From Rhynchopus sp. YZ270_cl-10 (taxonomy: Eukaryota > Euglenozoa > Diplonemea > Diplonemida > Diplonemidae): a DNA stretch of 64,000 nucleotides. Made by a program: the position numbers and the translations under genes. Below are positions 62,099-64,000 of the stretch, one piece after another; position 1 is the first letter of the stretch; every line of letters begins with the position of its first letter. Under the pieces are notes generated by a model, which was given only the letters and a program-made list of their open reading frames with translations, was not told where the DNA came from and made no database searches. Where the stretch lies: assembly GCA_964035575.1 (NCBI GenBank), contig OZ037921.1, forward strand, positions 702,501 through 766,500, given 5' to 3'.

Positions 62099-63970
62099 TC
62101 ACTGCCGGTCTGCAGACTTTGGGTCAACAACAAACTGGCCCTCACAGATCCTTTGATGCACGAGCTCACGATCATCAGGGATTTTGTCAATGAGGTTCTG
62201 CACTGCACAAATAAGACCTTGGGCAACTTCTTCCTTTTCCACCTTCTCTGCTTCTGGCTTAGCACCCTTTCCGTTCTTAGGGCTGGATGGAGTCGCAACC
62301 TCGGGTGTTGGGCTTTCCTTCGGCTTTTCCTTCTTCCCTCCAGTCATGGTAGGCAAACATATCAACACCATCCCTGCAGCAAACAGGTAAAGCCTGCTCG
62401 GGAAGAACGACATCAAGTAGAGCAGCAGCGAGGCAAACACTGAGCCGACCAGAAGCATGAAAACCAGAACGCGTGTCACGTTCGGGTCCTTGTAGGAGAA
62501 CATGGCACTCATCTTCGCAATCTGCGATGCAGCCATGGACACTGGGGAGTGCAGCTTCTTCAGCGCACCCAGCGCCATCTGCACATTCGCCAGCTCCTCC
62601 TTGAGCGACTTGGACTGATACGGGTTGTCCTCTTCGAACAGGTATATTTCACGCTCTGTTTTGTCCTTCGATGAAAGGTAACCGTTGGTGAGGACCAAGG
62701 CCGTGAACACAAACGGCGAGTGGTGCACATGTGCTGTGGTGCAGATGCCATACCACAGCGGGACGGCTGCCAACGCAACGACCTGGTTGAGCCAGAGGTA
62801 CGACAGCAGGTAGGGCAGGGCCAGGTTGGACTTGATGCGGTCTGCAGAGTCCTTGAGTCTGTCAATGGCCTTTGGCAGTGCGTCCTCATCCTGTGGGGAC
62901 AGCAGGTCGTCGGCCACCTTGTGCGAAGGCGAGATGAGGTAGGCCATGGGCACAGAGTTGGGTAGTCCTCGCATCAGGTCCTGCAGCTGAGAGGTGCCCG
63001 TTCCAAAGCTTAGTGCGTCGTTCTGCGTGAGCGAGTCGGAGAGTGTCAGGTTCAGGAAGCCCAGCGACCGCTTTGGGTTCTTCATCCCCAATGTGGAGCA
63101 CACAGAGGAGCAGCCGCGGAAGCGCGACGGCGCCACCTTCTCGTAGCCCTCCACCTCGTTCAGGCGTGGTGGGAGGAGCTGCACCCACACGGAGATCGTC
63201 CCGTTGGGGTTTCCATTTTCCTGGAGCTTCTTGCGGATGGTGTGGAGGGGGATGGCACCACGGCCGATGGCTGTGCGCGAGAACACACCAGTCGCGGAGA
63301 CGTTGTAGACTGAGAAGAACAACGTGGCGGTGGGGTCTGAGTATGGGATCCCATACGTGCAGGCAGCTGCACCCCACACAGGGTTGTTTGTTTGCGTCTT
63401 GGGTGGTGACCGCACATAGGCCCCACAGAGGTAGAAATCGACCTGTGGGTTGGGGAAGCCCATGAATCCTGAGTAGGCTGCGGAGATGGCGTACCCCTCC
63501 TTCAGGCACACCTGCAGGGTGCCCACGGAGCCTGAGATCGTGAGGTCGCGCACCTCCTTCCCGTCCTTCAGCTCCTGCAGTGCGGCAGCCTTTCTGTCCT
63601 TCGCAATGTGCTTCAAAACCCGGAACACAGATTTGGGCTGCTCAGACCCATTCCGCGACCCCGCACACACACTACAGCACCGTACCTCAGAGCTGTACCC
63701 TGCAAGCGAGACAGTCGCCCTCGAACAGTCGTCGCAGCAGGACAGATAGCAGGCCCTGCAGTGGTGCTCCTTCTTGAACACTGCGTACTCCTCCTCGCAC
63801 ACCATGCAGTGGTCGGACTGCACTGCCTTCAGCGTCGCAAAGGATTGGTTCAGGATGAGCATCTGAGGGCTCGTGGGGTCCTGCGAGGGTCTCTCCTTTA
63901 AGGCCGTCCCCCCTTTCTTTGGGTTCTCTTCTCTGGTCTTTCTGAGGAAGAAGCTGCCTTGTGTCAGCAT
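62099..63970 (-). CDS. FYVE-C2 membrane protein with MCTP-like C-terminus
   Basis: 623 residues. FYVE-type finger at about 54-102 (CMVCEEEYAVFKKEHHCRAC, CCDDC, CCSVC); the basic KKEHHCR patch is the phosphatidylinositol-3-phosphate site, slightly altered from R(R/K)HHCR. A C2-like domain follows (about 148-275: LTISGSVGTLQVCL, VDFYLCGAYV, NNPVWGAAACTYG). Hydrophobic segments lie at about 390-430 and 555-600, the last resembling the PRT_C region of MCTP proteins (DPNVTRVLVFMLLVGSVFAS, LYLFAAGMVLICLPT). A Lys/Glu/Pro tail ends the chain. The protein probably tethers an ER or endosomal membrane to PI3P-rich membranes. ATG at 63970 is the first in frame; its upstream region is outside the window. 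Confidence 0.8.
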   Translation of the reverse strand: MLTQGSFFLRKTREENPKKGGTALKERPSQDPTSPQMLILNQSFATLKAVQSDHCMVCEEEYAVFKKEHHCRACYLSCCDDCSRATVSLAGYSSEVRCCSVCAGSRNGSEQPKSVFRVLKHIAKDRKAAALQELKDGKEVRDLTISGSVGTLQVCLKEGYAISAAYSGFMGFPNPQVDFYLCGAYVRSPPKTQTNNPVWGAAACTYGIPYSDPTATLFFSVYNVSATGVFSRTAIGRGAIPLHTIRKKLQENGNPNGTISVWVQLLPPRLNEVEGYEKVAPSRFRGCSSVCSTLGMKNPKRSLGFLNLTLSDSLTQNDALSFGTGTSQLQDLMRGLPNSVPMAYLISPSHKVADDLLSPQDEDALPKAIDRLKDSADRIKSNLALPYLLSYLWLNQVVALAAVPLWYGICTTAHVHHSPFVFTALVLTNGYLSSKDKTEREIYLFEEDNPYQSKSLKEELANVQMALGALKKLHSPVSMAASQIAKMSAMFSYKDPNVTRVLVFMLLVGSVFASLLLYLMSFFPSRLYLFAAGMVLICLPTMTGGKKEKPKESPTPEVATPSSPKNGKGAKPEAEKVEKEEVAQGLICAVQNLIDKIPDDRELVHQRICEGQFVVDPKSADRQ

Positions 63971-64000
63971 GTACGTCAGATATTTAAAGTGGTTCGACGG

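Overview
The window looks like nuclear DNA of a free-living protist. Every convincing host gene (eleven, from a TOM1-like adaptor at 1.3 kb to a FYVE/C2 membrane protein at 64 kb) lies on the minus strand. Most starts are preceded within a few hundred bases by a pyrimidine tract ending in AG, as expected of spliced-leader acceptors. Cis-introns are few and short, and all begin GTAT. One-way gene order with likely trans-splicing plus cis-introns suggests a euglenozoan. The introns and heavy repeat load fit a diplonemid better than a kinetoplastid. This assignment is inference; no rRNA or spliced-leader gene is present to prove it.

Host genes in transcription order (high to low coordinates): FYVE-C2-PRT_C-like membrane protein (62.1-64.0 kb); two-exon protein kinase with altered catalytic motifs (55.1-56.7 kb); DNA polymerase zeta catalytic subunit REV3, two exons (47.3-52.5 kb); secreted parallel beta-helix protein (45.9-47.2 kb); pyrroline-5-carboxylate reductase (43.1-44.2 kb); coiled-coil RING protein (37.4-39.9 kb); receptor-like protein with a degenerate nucleotide-cyclase domain (33.4-36.9 kb); protein kinase with a long C-terminal domain (17.9-21.0 kb); large three-exon protein with SKP1-like, F-box-like and LRR segments (11.4-17.1 kb); B-box membrane protein (5.9-7.3 kb); GSKIP-domain protein (3.9-4.2 kb); VHS/GAT adaptor of the TOM1 class, four exons (1.3-3.6 kb). 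They do not form one pathway. Trafficking and ubiquitin-linked functions are over-represented.

The intergenic DNA is a nested mobile-element landscape. (1) 8445-11308: a 2.86-kb element with perfect 38-bp terminal inverted repeats, CTCTA on both sides and an apparently intact tyrosine recombinase. (2) 22.58-27.60 kb: a LINE with endonuclease and reverse transcriptase, whose 3' tail is shared with short dispersed repeats. (3) 27689-31535: a 3.85-kb element with inverted repeats built on GGTCGACC palindromes, a 7-bp target duplication and an internal 7-bp satellite. (4) 57346-59259: a retroelement with identical 333-bp end repeats and a target duplication of about 16 bp. (5) 59278-60016: a hAT-like element with an 8-bp duplication. 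(6) 54284-54928: a long-armed foldback element. (7) Two copies of a TA-flanked palindromic MITE. Elements 4 and 5 are both inserted in one copy of a roughly 40-bp hairpin repeat that occurs at least eleven times in the window.

Gene models were derived by reading splice sites and domain continuity by eye. No alignment or expression evidence was available.
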